Positions 1-11,113 of a stretch of 64,000 bases of DNA are shown here, piece by piece. The notes beneath the pieces are model-generated. The model saw only the letters and a list, made by a program, of their open reading frames with translations, did not search any database and was not told the origin of the DNA. Made by a program: the position numbers and the translations under genes. Source of the DNA: Sequoia sempervirens (lineage: Eukaryota > Streptophyta > Pinopsida > Cupressales > Cupressaceae); assembly GCA_007258455.2 (NCBI GenBank), contig VDFB02000001.1, positions 13,780,225 through 13,844,224 on the forward strand, in the 5' to 3' direction. Within the stretch, counting starts at the first letter, position 1, and each line of letters opens with the position of its first letter.

Positions 1-1299
1 AAATTTCTCCCAAGCAAGGCTTGTCTGAATTTGCAAATTTGATCACCTCATATGGGTTTAATAAAGTCAACAACAAATTTAACATCAACCCAAAAATGGT
101 CATCAAGGACCATACCTCTCACCTCAAGTGTAGTATCTAATGTAGATTTTCTCCAATTGCTTATGCATCACTAACTAATGTGGAACAAAAATCTCCTTTG
201 ACTTCACAAAGCCACTCAAGAAGAATAAAATAAGAAAAAAACCATTTATCAACAGGTTTGAGAAGTTCCACCTTGGCAAATTTTTGATAAATGGCTTGTG
301 TGGTGATGGTTACATATGAACATCTGTATTTTTCTTCACTTTTCAATGAGATTTGAGATCTACTAGAACTTGTCAATATCTTTGAGTGCATTATTCAACG
401 GATGCACAAAACATGGTGTCCAAAATGTATGCTTGTACTTTTTTTGCACCAACATGCTTGTTGCTTTACAAATAGGGATAGAATCTACAACAACTTGGAC
501 TACACATGATGCCCCCACCTCCTCAATGTTGTCACGCAGCTGATTATAAATAAACTCTACATTTTTTCTTTCCCTGAACAATCTATTGCTTTCAAAAAAT
601 AAGGCCCTTTGTTGCATATTACACTGTATTAAGTAGTTAATGATTTATATCATCTATCCACCTATCCATCACAACACTACATCCTTCTATAGACCACATT
701 GTTTCCACTGGTGTGGTTTGTTGCTCTAGTCAATTTTTTTCTTTTCTAAATAGAGTAGTGTGAAGCTTTCATACCCAAGTGGTCCTTATTGATAGCTTGG
801 ACCATCTCCTCGTAGAAAGGTGAGCAAGCAACATTAAATGGTATTTCATTTGCATAAAAGAAGCATGCAATTGCTGCATCAACCACTTCTCGACCTTGAA
901 CATCAAATAATCTTCCAATGGGGTTTGAGTTACCAATGTGTGGTCGTCTCTTACAAGAAGCTCCTACATCTTTTATTGCCACATCTCTAAAAGACACATC
1001 CTATGATTCTCTTGTTGATTATGAGTTGCCCTTGTTTTTGAAGCGTGAGAGCTCAAATGAAACACTTTCCCATCAACCCTTTCTTGATCCCTAATAGCTT
1101 CGTATTGTTCTACCTCATTCAAACAAAGTTCGACACCTTTTCCAAGTATGTGAAGAAAATGAGACCTCACCCTTGAGTAAGTGCCTTGAAATGTCTTAAG
1201 ACAAAGTTTACACTTGATGGTGGTTGTTCCACCTAACCTCTTTGACACAAAAACAATCACAATATTTCCACAGTGGATACGAACCTTATTTTCCTCCAC
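1..1299 (-). pseudogene. Decayed hAT transposase (BED / DUF659 / start of C-terminal part)
   Basis: Read on the minus strand, fragments follow hAT transposase order. A BED-type zinc finger (CKLC, then RVRSHF and a later C) lies near 1130-1240. A stretch resembling the region before DUF659 (FFYANEIPF, CSPFYEEMV) lies near 780-870. The DUF659 core (EEVGASCVVQVVVDS, then HTFWTPCFVHPLNNALKDI) lies near 365-530. Past the family's usual intron position, the first 150 bases still read like the FI-P-V-I-A-D-LGEI segment seen in the other hATs here. Frameshifts and stops separate the blocks, so it is not functional. It runs off the left edge, so the C-terminal dimerisation domain cannot be judged. It is clearly more diverged than the three other hAT copies and probably belongs to an older subfamily. 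No terminal repeat or target duplication was found. Confidence 0.8.
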
Positions 1300-2037
1300 T
1301 TGACATTATGATAATCTGAACAAACAAAAAAGATAAAATATGTTTAAAAACAAATAAATTGTCTACTTTCTTAGCTTCTATACAGGAAACAAAGAAATGA
1401 AATGCAAGCAAGACCCAATAATGCAAGTAACTATTTGGTTTCAAGAAGGTAAGTAATAGAAAATTTGGGTTGGTTCAAAATTTCAAATCCTTTTCTAGCA
1501 TTCATACTAATATCAATCATTTCCAATGCAAGAATATTAAACGTTGTAGATAAGGCATGATAATCAAATCAAGGAAAAAGGAGGTATGCAACAAAGTAGC
1601 ACAAGAACTATTTGACAAAATTCTAGAAGAAAATAAAAGGAATGAAGTGACTAGGCATATAGAAGAAATTTAGGAAGAAATATGACATTTGTTTGAGTTG
1701 ACTCCCTCCATCCTACTGAACAAGGGAATAAATCATTAATTTGGATTCCTAATTGTATTGTAGTCATAGGAATAATGATTTTGTCTATCACTACAATGAT
1801 TTCAAGGCTAAGATGGCTTTTGATGCTTCAACTTTAGGAATTTGAATGCTTCCTTTACAATCCTTGTAACAACATGAGTCACACCAAAGGATTCTTTTTA
1901 CAGATAAAATTTTCTCATGTTGTATAGCTTCAGGTTTGTTGAACGATAAAATTTGGGTCAATTCAAACTTCAAATCCTTTTCCAACATTGATATCTAAAT
2001 AAAGTTTAAACATCCTTTTCTTTTACCACCAACATTT
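1300..2037. other. No gene seen; diverged direct repeat
   Basis: AT-rich sequence between the hAT relic and hAT1. The only structure I see is a diverged direct repeat of about 50 bp, 1461-1514 against 1948-1997, sharing AAATTTGGGT and TTCAAATCCTTTTC. No coding sequence is supported. Confidence 0.5.
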
Positions 2038-2045
2038 GTAGAAAA

Positions 2046-2290
2046 CTATGTTACACGGGGACGCGTCCCCTGCCCCAAAACCCTCTGTACCCGTCCCCAC
2101 CCGTCCCGGGGACGGGGGGACGCATCGGGGACAGTCCCCGGCCGTCCCCTAAAGTCAGAAATTCATAGGAAACGGGGGGGGACGTTTCCTCTCCTCTGGG
2201 AACGTTCCCCCGTCCCCGGGGACGGCAGGGGACGTTGGGAACGTCCCTCGCTGTCCCCGGGGACGGCTTGCCGTCCCCCACGCACAAAAC
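2046..2290 (+). repeat. hAT1 5' terminal GC-rich subterminal repeats
   Basis: About 245 bp packed with GTCCCC and its complement GGGGAC, including the palindrome GGGGACGCGTCCCC just inside the terminal repeat. The base composition is utterly unlike the AT-rich surroundings. hAT transposases bind short repeats in subterminal regions, so this is the likely transposase-binding region; that role is inferred. The same block occurs at the 5' ends of hAT2 (about 14315-14560) and hAT3 (about 50021-50210). Confidence 0.8.
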
Positions 2291-2366
2291 TTTAAAATTG
2301 CAATTTTTGTTTTTAAAAAACGTATTATTTCTGCGTTTTTTGGCGACGTCCAAGGAAGAAAAACAA

Positions 2367-2373
2367 TATAAAA
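2367..2373 (+). promoter_or_regulatory. Candidate TATA box of the hAT1 transposase
   Basis: TATAAAA directly after the GC-rich terminus, about 610 bp before the chosen ATG. A 5'-leader intron at about 2526-2943 (donor AAG|GTAAAA, acceptor TTTCAG) would bring them closer in the transcript. Leaders of hAT2 and hAT3 show matching donor and acceptor signals immediately before their ATGs. Confidence 0.45.
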
Positions 2374-2981
2374 CCTAAAAAAGTTTCTTAAAAGGCAGAA
2401 GCTATCAAATATGATTCATTTATATTGTTAATATTTTGGTTCTCAAGCAAAGCGCGGCTGAGGCTAGGGCGACGACTTCACACTTCATAGTTTGAGTTCA
2501 CAGTTCACAGCAAGGGCGATTCAAGGTAAAAGACCAATCTAAATCATTTTATGCCTTCTTCTTCCTGCATTTGAGCATTTAACAGAGGCGTTTTTGCATT
2601 TGAAAGAGCCATGAAACAATTTTTTTCAAATTTTTTTTCCAACGCCTAGGGTAAAGTCGCGGCTGCTTCCATTTGTGCATTTTTTCCTTCAATCAAGCTG
2701 CATTTTGGGACGCCTTGAGGAGCTGGGAGCTGCATTTTTCTTAGTACCATTTCCTACTTCCAGGTTTGAGATTAATTTTTTTTTAAAAATTTGCTTCTGT
2801 ATTATGATATTAGCTTATCATTGTTTTTAATTTTTAATAATAATCTTTGCTTTTATTTTCATTTTTGTTTTCAATGTTGATTCATTGAATGGTTCATTGA
2901 TTAAATGATTCATTGATTTGGTATAATTTTTACAAACTTTCAGATTTTCAACCAGCATACAAACTTCATACAAATTTCAAA

Positions 2982-5337
2982 ATGAGCAGCAACAGCAATG
3001 GCAGTGACAGTTATGAGGGTGAGGGTAGTGAGAGTGAAAATGAAGTTCAAAGAATGTCATTAGATCCTTCTTCTACCTCTGAAAATCCAACCCATGCTTC
3101 TTCAGACCATTTTGCATGCCCTATACCCACTCTTCAAAGATTTGCAAAAGGCCCTTTCAACCGCAACAAACCATTGCGTCAGTTTGCCACAGATGTGACT
3201 GTCAACAAGCAAAAAAATTCAGGGGGCAGCAAGAAATGGCTTTGTCATGTTTGTAAATCTACTTACCATGGGAGCTATACTAGGATTAGAGGCCATCTAG
3301 TGGGTGACTGTGGAAAAGGTGTTAGAGTTTGTACAGCAATAACATTGGAGCAGCAACTTCAATTTGCAAAGTTGGCTGGATGTAGTGATGACCAAATCAT
3401 TACCATTCAAAATAGAAAACGACCATTAGCTGATTTGCAAGGCTCTTCCAATGTATCAGTTTCAGAGACTTGTGATAGAGGGAAGAAGAAAGCAAGTGAG
3501 AAAACTTCAATCATGGGGTTGATGAATACACAAAAACGTGAGCAAGCTGATGATGCAGTGGCCAAATTCTTTTATGCACATGCTCTTCCATTTCATTTGG
3601 CAAGGTCACCTTATTTCAAAACTATGGTGAAAGAAATATTGTCAGTTGGATCCTCTTATGCCCCCCCTGGAGAACATAGATTGCGTACCTCCCTCCTTGA
3701 CAAACAATATTCAAAAGCTACCTTGTTGATGGAGGAGATGAGGCAGACATGGCTTAGGACTGGTTGTTCCATTGTCATGGATGGGTGGACTGATATTCAA
3801 CATAGGCCACTCATTAATGTTATTGTTACATGCCCTGCTGGTTCATACTTTCTTCGAGCTGTTGATTGTTCTGGGAAGCGTAAGGATGCTGATTTTCAGT
3901 TTGGCATTTTGAGGGAGGCTGTAGAGGAGGTTGGGCCTTCTAATGTTGTGCAGGTTGTGACAGATTCAGCTCGTGTTTGTAAGCTAGCTGGTTTGATGAT
4001 TGAGAATGCTTACAAACATATTTTTTGGACTCCATGCTGTGTACATGCTTTGAATAATGCTTTGAAAGACATTGGAAAAATAGATTGGGTGAGGGCAGCA
4101 GTTGCAGAGGCTAGAGGCATACAAATGTTTGTATGCAACCATCACACTTCACATGCACTATTCCGGTCTTATTCAAAGAAAGAATTCCTCAAACCAGTTG
4201 AGACTAGATATGCTAGCTACTATATTTTGTTGGAGAGGATGATGGAGGTCCAAGATGCTCTACAAGCCATGGTTGTTTGTACAGATTGGAAAAGGTGGAA
4301 TCTGTCGAAGACAAACGAAGGCAAGGAAGTGAGAGAGAGAGTACTTAGTGAAACTTGGTGGGCCACTATCAAGTAAGAAATCTGAAAATTTAAATTGTTT
4401 TTGAAATTTTGAATTTGTTACACTTTGTTTTACTTTGTAGTTTGTATTTTATTATTTTAAAAGTTCTAATATTTAATTTGTTGCTTGTAGGTATATTTGC
4501 TCTTTCATATCACCAGCTGTGAGGGTAATCCGGTATGCAGATACAGACTCTCCTAACTTGGGAGAGATATATGAGACTTTTGATAGCATGCTTGACCAAA
4601 TGAAGCAAGCTATTCGTCAAAAGGAACCTGAGTTGAGATTTTATGAGGACCATATTAGGCCTATTGTGACAAAGAGGTGGAACACAATGAATACCCCTCT
4701 TCATATGCTTGCCTATGCTCTTAATCCGAAGTGGTATGTACCTAGACCTGGCAGAATGCTTCCTTCTGAGGATGACGAGGTGATAGAGGGGCTTACAGCA
4801 GCCCTTCGTAAAATGTATACCGATGAGATAGCAACCATTATTAGAGAGCAGTGGCTTATGTTTGCTGATCTTCAGGGTCCTACATTCAGCAAACCAGAAG
4901 CTAGGACAGATAGGGCCACCATTGCACAAAACAACCCCATTGGATGGTGGAAATTTCATGGGAAGGACACACCAGATTTGAAACAACTTGCCATTCGTTT
5001 GCTTTCACAGATTGCTAGTTCCTCTGCTGCAGAGAGGAATTGGTCCACCTATGGCTTCATACACTCCATTAAGAGGAATAGGCTTACTTCAAAACGAGCT
5101 GAGAAATTAGTTGCAGTTCATAGTGCCTTGAGACTTCAGGACCGTCAGACTACTGAGTATCGGCAAACTCCAGCAGCACGATGGGATGTTGATCCTGAGG
5201 ACGTTAGACAAATTGATGAGGATGAGGTGCAACCAGGATTGGTCGGGCTACCATTGGATGATCCACTCTTGCCAGAAGATGATAGTGACTCAGATAGTTC
5301 TCAATCTTTTGATATTGATAGCCCGAATGAGGCTTAA
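2982..5337 (+). CDS. hAT-family transposase, intact, one coding intron
   Basis: Exons 2982-4372 and 4491-5337, intron 4373-4490 (GTAAGA...TTGTAG), giving 745 residues. Cut-and-paste DNA transposase acting in the nucleus. The domains in order are: an acidic serine-rich N-terminus; a BED zinc finger near residues 87-115 (CHVC, RGHL, C); DUF659 near 245-400 with the catalytic Asp in MDGWTD and the second Asp in VVTDSA, followed by CCVHALNNALKDI; and the hAT C-terminal dimerisation domain with AERNWSTYGFIHS. The start is the ATG opening MSSNSNGSDS because hAT2 and hAT3 also begin MSSS at this place and a leader-intron acceptor lies just upstream; the open frame extends upstream without another ATG. 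The tail is strongly acidic (DDSDSDSSQ). I see no disabling change. The intron is inferred from frame continuity and from equivalent introns in hAT2. Confidence 0.9.
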
Positions 5338-5519
5338 TTTCATAGACTGTTGGAACTTTGAACTTTGAGACTTTTGGATGCATGTTTGAAACATTTGGAT
5401 ATTGATATACCATGGTTTTATTGATGTTTCATATTGCTATGATACATTTTATAATGCTAATGACATTTATGATTTATTATGTTGTTACTTGTTATGCTAC
5501 TACTCTCACGATTTATTAT

Positions 5520-5749
5520 ATTGGTGTGAGCAATTATTAATTTATTGACATATATCTCTCTCTTTCCCTCTCTCTGTCTATAATATAATAATATATTAAT
5601 AAATTTTGAAAAAATCATATATATATATATATGTATTTTGTATGTCGCCGTCCCCTACCGTCCCCTAAAAATGAGCCCCTAGGAAACGTCCCGGAAACGC
5701 GTCCCCAGCTGTCCCCCCGTCCCCGTCCCCAAAAGGACCTGGAACACAG
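5520..5749 (+). repeat. hAT1 3' terminus: CT-rich/(TA)n tract then GC-rich subterminal repeats
   Basis: A CTCTCT-rich stretch and a (TA)n run (about 5618-5632) precede a GC-rich zone (5645-5735) of GTCCCC repeats and the terminal inverted repeat ending at 5749. hAT2 has the same arrangement, with (TA)n(GA)n at 11047-11110 beside its GC-rich end, so the simple repeats belong to the element rather than to the flank. Confidence 0.7.
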
Positions 5750-5757
5750 GTAGAAAA

Positions 5758-6717
5758 TCATAATGTTTATATGTTTACCCCACTCTTGTTCACACCCACT
5801 CCCTGGCCACATGGAAAAATACAGTAGGCAGGTGATAATAAGCTCCTGAGATGGAAACGGTGGGAAATAAGCTCATGCAACAAGCAAATAGGGATGAAAA
5901 TGATATCATGCACTATGATTAAGGTTTTTTTTCCGTCTTTTGTTTTATGTGCCTAAGACATCACATTTAGGATTTTTTCAATAGGAGACATAAGGAAATG
6001 CAGGCAAAATGTTTCCATGGATTTTGGGATGTATCATACTTGCTTCTAGAATAGGAAATGTGTCCCAATCCCCAAGACGTGTCCTAGGGGAGCGAAGATG
6101 CATCTCCTTGCAACCTTGGTTAAATAAGGAATGAACTCCTAGTTAATTGCTATCAATTCGAGAGGAACTTGTTAGTCAACTACCATCAATTGAGGAATGA
6201 TTGCTTATGATTGAGGAAGACTTGATATTTGATAATGCAAAAATCATTTTTTTTCCTTAGCTAAACATTGTGTTTCAACAATTGTGGCCTGCAAATGAAA
6301 CCCTTCAAGTGTAGAGATTAGGGTTCTTAAGGACAAAAACCCATAAGTAGAAAATTGACATTCAAACTAACATTTGGAATACCATTAGTGTCTAGTAGCA
6401 AGCTATATTAGTTTCATGAACATCTATATGTTTATGTACTATTTTGAAGAAATATAAAAAATTAAAAAAAGTGTTATTTGCTATAGTCTTTCTAGGTTTG
6501 TTATTTTGTGTATTTTTTAGTTCAAGGCTTACTAGCTTGTGAAAGGGTTCAGAATAAAACAAAATAAGATATTAGTACTACATTACAATGAATGACAAAC
6601 AGACAAAGACAAGCAAAAAATGGCATACAAGGATAGAGAGCAAGAATCCTTCAACTTGATGAGATCCTTGAAAGATAGGCAGCAACAACTCATCAATTTC
6701 CTTGGCTAGAGTATGTA
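5758..6717. other. No gene seen between hAT1 and element B
   Basis: About 960 bp of AT-rich sequence without a convincing ORF, RNA gene or repeat terminus. A short patch near 6060-6110 (GTCCCAATCCCC, GTCCTAGGGG) vaguely recalls hAT subterminal repeats but has no partner. Confidence 0.5.
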
Positions 6718-6722
6718 AAAGC

Positions 6723-7041
6723 TATTAGAAATATGGGAAGAGATCTAAGGAGAGTTTATAGAAACTCTAAATAAAATTTCCTACACATAATGCGCTTGCA
6801 TTTTTCATATTATTTTGTTCAATACAATTGCATATATATAGGATTTACATATCCTATAGTATAGGAAACTACCTATAACAACTTGCTAAAAATACGAATT
6901 GTTTTAACAACTCATAATACACAAACAAATAATCACAACCAAATAACAAATAATCTATGGGAATGATGTGATATTCCCAACACTCATAACCAACCTCCTA
7001 AACTATTATCTTATGCATCCTATGATGCAATACTCCTAACA
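6723..7041 (-). repeat. 3' LTR of element B
   Basis: 319 bp, near-identical to 10643-10955 plus 14569-14576. In minus orientation it starts TGTTAGGAGTATTGC. The other terminus reads CTAATA where CTAACA would be canonical, in both LTRs. Confidence 0.88.
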
Positions 7042-7051
7042 CCCCCCCATA
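7042..7051 (-). promoter_or_regulatory. Polypurine tract of element B
   Basis: On the minus strand TATGGGGGGG lies directly before the 3' LTR start TGTTAG. This is the expected position of the plus-strand DNA primer in LTR retrotransposons and it fixes the element's orientation together with the primer site at 10631-10642. Confidence 0.75.
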
Positions 7052-7112
7052 TTGCATCATTCTCCAAATGGGGATAGTGGACCAACCCACAATCAGTAGC
7101 TCATCATAAGGT

Positions 7113-7491
7113 ATGAGTAGGGACATACACATCTACTCATGATAAGCAATGGTAGAACTAGCCTCAACACGCTTAGTGTACTTTCATCCACGGATAGGGA
7201 CAAACACATCTACCCATGGAACCAGGGATAGGGACTAACACATCTATCCAAGATCTTACAACAAGTTTGGATAGGGACAAACACATCTATCCAACATAAA
7301 TGTTATGAACAGGGACACACACATCTGCTCACAACAATTATGATTGGGGACACACATCCAATCATAATTACTCAACACTTGTGACTGGGGACAAACACTT
7401 CCAATCACTTCAACACCTTGATGAATGGGGACAAACACATCCATTCACTAACAACCAAGAAATGTGATTGGGGACATACACATCCAACCAC
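7113..7491. repeat. Array of nine hairpins with constant loop and varying complementary arms
   Basis: Nine units share the loop GGACAAACACAT, with small variants such as GGACATACACAT and a 10-nt GGACACACAT. Each is enclosed by arms that differ from unit to unit yet pair with each other. Arms: ATGAGTAG/CTACTCAT (7113-7140), TCCACGGATAG/CTACCCATGGA, GGATAG/CTATCC, TTGGATAG/CTATCCAA, TGTTATGAACAG/CTGCTCACAACA, AATTATGATTGG/CCAATCATAATT (7336-7369, 12 perfect pairs), GTGACTGG/CCAATCAC, TGAATGG/CCATTCA, GTGATTGG/CCAACCAC. It lies at the 3' end of element B, just inside the polypurine tract. The copy after the scaffold gap begins inside the loop of the 12-bp hairpin. Function unknown. Confidence 0.85.
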
Positions 7492-7699
7492 CACTTACAA
7501 AACTTGTGAACCAAGTCCTTGTTGTCACGTATGCAACCACCATTGTAGATCATTGCCACTCTGATCACAAACGATATGAGATGATTTCCATTGCCACCTA
7601 GAAACCGATCTTGGCTTTAGTCATTTTGGCACATATAATTTTGTCACTAATGTAATTTTGCAACCCCATCGCTAGTGACTGACGAGAGGTTGTTGAACG

Positions 7700-9228
7700 T
7701 GTAGAAACCCCAGTTTCCCCTTCTTCCGTCTCCAACTGTCTTTCTGAAGTTTTTTTGAGAGTTTTGATGTTTTTGTGATGTTTTTGCAAATTTTGAGTTT
7801 TTTGACAATAAATGAATAGTACGGCTTTTCAAGAAATTGAAATAAATTCAAATACAAATAAAACTCTGTTAATGATGAAGAATTGATGCCAGTGTATTAA
7901 TTTCACTTTCTGGAGCGATTACAAAAGATTTCTATTACATGCAATAAATAAAGCAAGGAATTTCCTGTATCTAATGAACCTGGTTTTCAGCCGCCATGAA
8001 TGATATATGAGAAGGTACGGCTGTATTAATGATTGGCTCTTCCTCCAGTTTGGCGATTCAAAATGTCTCCAGCAACCCCAGCGCCCTAAATGGAAGTGGA
8101 TTTGCAAGATAAAGGCAGGCGTCTTTTTTAATCTGTAAAGTACGGCTCAAGGACAGGTACGGCCTGACAGAAGTACGGCTGCAGCAGCCAAGAACTTGTA
8201 CGGCCTTCCCTGAAGTCTATCTCCAAGCCTCTGAAACAAATGAATATTGGCGCCCTGATGAATGGTAGATATTCTGAAGGTAATAATAACCTGAAACTCT
8301 GTAAAATGATAAATGCTCTTCTTTTTAATGGTACGGCCTGAATACTGAAAAGTACGGCCTTTGTGAATCTTCAACTACTAGGCGCCTTGAATGCTAAATG
8401 TCTTCTGGATAAAAACTATGCTGAAGCTCTGTGAATAAATGAAACCTCTGATGTTTGAATCAACTGTGATGCTCTGTGATTTCCTCTGAATGAAGAAATC
8501 CCACAACTGGCAGTAGATCAGGTGTTATTTCACACCCTCTGAACTGTTTCGATGGAGATGGCTCGTTCTCCAAAGAATTTCGAGATGAAACCCTAAGGTT
8601 CTGTTCTCTGGCAAAGACTTGATCAATTTCTGATTCTCCAATATCATAATGGCTCCGAAACCAAGGCAAATCCTCTTTATTGCACAAAAGTGCGATTTCC
8701 TTAAAGATAGGGAAATATTAAATATTTGACATTTTAATTCTTTTAATTCTTCAATAGTCTCCGTCAAATATTTTTAATATTAAATTAATCGTCAACTGGC
8801 CCCTTTTAATGTTGGGCGCCCCCTCAAACGGAATCACTTAAGTTATAATTAAAATATTATAACTTTATATTATATTCATCAAATAATTAATATTTAATTA
8901 ATATAATTAAATATTAATATCTCCCTCGTTATTCGTCCGATGACTGATCCGTCTGATGCTGACGAACACTGAAATGATCCCGAATGCTGCCAATCTCATA
9001 CTGCTAAAAATAGCAGGGGTCCCACACTGCCTGCCAGGAACTGCTAAAAATAGCAATTCTGCAAAAAGGTCTCCGATCAAGCCCAAACGAAAGCCAATTG
9101 ATCAAACTGCCAATCTGACGCTGAGCCAAGCTCCGAAACGACCCTCTAACCACTTTGTCAGCCTACGAGGGTCTCATGATAGGCCAATCTCACGATCTCT
9201 GATGCTCGCCAAAAATGGGGACATGACA
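7700..9228 (-). repeat. Solo LTR nested in element B
   Basis: 1529 bp bounded by TGTAGAAACCCC and GGGGACATGACA, flanked by the 5-bp duplication GAACG (7695-7699 and 9229-9233). Its minus-strand start TGTCATGTCCCC resembles the LTR start of the PDS5-carrying element (TGTAATGTC, and TATAATGTCCCC in its 3' LTR), so minus orientation is preferred. It has no interior, primer site or second LTR, as expected after LTR-LTR recombination. It contains eight GTACGGC motifs (7819-8358), a very AT-rich tract (about 8830-8925) and two copies of CTGCTAAAAATAGCA. Confidence 0.8.
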
Positions 9229-9233
9229 GAACG

Positions 9234-10630
9234 TCCTCTAGCCTCAATTGCCTCCTGCCTCCAATAAAATTGTTACTTAGCAAATTTGTCTTTTGACGCT
9301 CATTTCATCAATTGCCTCCCACCCCTGATGTGAACTTCTTACAAGGAGTGTTGAGTACCACCGATCATGCACTCCAATTGACACAATTTTTTTAATTATA
9401 ATTTTTAACATTTTTACATTCACACATACTTTTTATGACATGAAAATTACTAACTCTAAAAAATGGATCCTATTCTAGAATGACACAACTTCACTTTGAT
9501 TTGACACGATATTTCTATAAGAACTAATAAGACACCTAAATTAAATAATACAAAACTACTAATTTAAATGACTCAACTCTTTCACTTCAGGCATCCCAGC
9601 AGAAAACATTATGAAGCATAATAAAATAATATATTTTTAAGACACCAAAGTAGACAATTACTAGACAATAACAAGAAGACTAAAACACTCTTTTTAAATG
9701 ACTTTATCTTGATGATTCCATCTGACCCTACCTACTATAAAGGATTGCTTTTGGCACTAGCCCATAAAGCCCTCATTAGATCTCATGCCTCGTTAATAAA
9801 CTTATAATCTCTAAAACTTGGCATAGTGAATTTGGGAGTCTTGAAGAAATTGTCATAAAGTGCTATTTAAAAGTCCAAAACCATGCATTCATCAGCATTC
9901 TTCTACCAGCTGGTGCATTGATAGTGTAGCATTGTAAGGCTCCACAACTATGTCTGACATCTTCAGAGAGAAAATAGCATCATGCAATCAATATACTCTC
10001 TGATCTTTGATATCAGCAGCATCCCCAATTGAGATCCCGTGCAGCCAGTCGCAGTTCTTGGCCTCCTTTAAACCCACAATTTCCTATGTGGTGTGATATA
10101 ATCTACATGAAACCACTCCAGCGTATGATGCGCCACCTTGGTGTGAAAAAAGTTCTCTCTTGATCCGCCTTAGTATGGTAGCATCTCTAGATAGGCAACA
10201 TTCTTTTCATCAGATCAATCATTGTGTCTACTAAGGGCGAAGCTCAAGACAACCAATCAATGTGTCTATTACATAGATGTGAAGACAGTCAATGAACTGA
10301 GCATCACGCCGAGCCTCTCTTTGATGGATTCACCTCGTCCTATGATGGTGACAAGTGGCAATGATGAAATGTGAGAAGGGCGAGTTTATCTGCAACTAAA
10401 TTATCTGCAATGCAAAAGTTCTTCGAAACACTTCTCTAAACTTAATGTATCATATATCTCAGAAATGTTGTCTGCTGACAACTACATTACAGATCACAAC
10501 ATGATGGTGATAATTGCAGAGACTCAAATCTCATTCTATTCCTTAAGTGTGATAGCCTGAGGCGAACCCAGTGGCAACCTTGTCATTCACAGGAATAGGA
10601 TTTGTAGCATTCACCAAAGAATCATATGCT
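9234..10630 (-). other. 5' interior of element B, non-coding
   Basis: About 1.4 kb between the primer site and the solo LTR. On the minus strand this is the leader/gag position, but every frame is broken by stops and I recognise no gag motif. Nothing else is supported. Confidence 0.5.
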
Positions 10631-10642
10631 GCTTTGATACCA
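10631..10642 (-). promoter_or_regulatory. Primer-binding site of element B (initiator tRNA-Met type)
   Basis: Minus strand TGGTATCAAAGC, directly against the 5' LTR end. It resembles the usual plant tRNA-iMet primer site TGGTATCAGAGC with one difference. Confidence 0.8.
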
Positions 10643-10955
10643 TATTAGAAATATGGGCAGAGGTCTGAGGAGAGTTTATAGAAACTCTACATAAAATTTC
10701 CTACACATAATACGCTTGCATTTTTCATATTATTTTGTTCAATACATGTGCATATATATAGGATTTACATATCCTATAGTATAGGAAACTACCTATAACA
10801 ACTTGCTGAAGATACGAGTTGTTTTAACAACTCATAATACACACAAACAAATAATCACAACCAAATAACAAATAATCTACGAGAATGATGTGATATTCCC
10901 AACACTAATAACCAACCTACTAAACTATTATCTTATGCATCCTATGATGTAATAT
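10643..10955 (-). repeat. 5' LTR of element B, split by hAT2
   Basis: The LTR runs 10643-10955 and finishes at 14569-14576 (ACTAACA on the plus strand) beyond hAT2. The hAT2 target duplication TGTAATAT is LTR sequence; the undisturbed 3' LTR reads TGCAATAC at that place. Confidence 0.85.
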
Positions 10956-11048
10956 CTATGTTCCACCAAGTTTCTGGGACAGCGGGACGCATTTCGGGGA
11001 CGGCAAATTTTTGAGGGGATTTTAGGGGATGGGGGGACGGCTGTATAG

Positions 11049-11113
<65 letters not shown>

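Larger units (their letters stand above)
2046..5749 (+). mobile_element. Complete hAT transposon (hAT1)
   Basis: A 3704-bp element flanked by a perfect 8-bp target duplication GTAGAAAA (2038-2045 and 5750-5757), the hallmark length for hAT. The ends are imperfect terminal inverted repeats: CTATGTTACACGG on the left and, reverse-complemented, CTGTGTTCCAGG on the right (8 of the first 10 match). Inside each end is a very GC-rich subterminal zone of repeated GTCCCC/GGGGAC. Between them lies a two-exon transposase with no stop or frameshift. Perfect TSD, intact ORF and intact termini suggest a comparatively recent insertion that may be autonomous. hAT2 and hAT3 are relatives in the same window. 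Confidence 0.93.

Noticed and set aside
6050..6115. Possible degenerate hAT terminus with GTCCC/AGGGG words
   Set aside because: Too short, no partner end and no target duplication.
7113..7491. Regularly spaced repeats recalling a CRISPR array
   Set aside because: The constant part is a hairpin loop, the varying parts are self-complementary arms rather than unrelated spacers, and the setting is a plant retrotransposon.
8956..9267. 103-codon plus-strand open frame, repeated at 28870-29181
   Set aside because: It crosses the boundary of the solo LTR at 9228, has no recognisable domain and no upstream signal.
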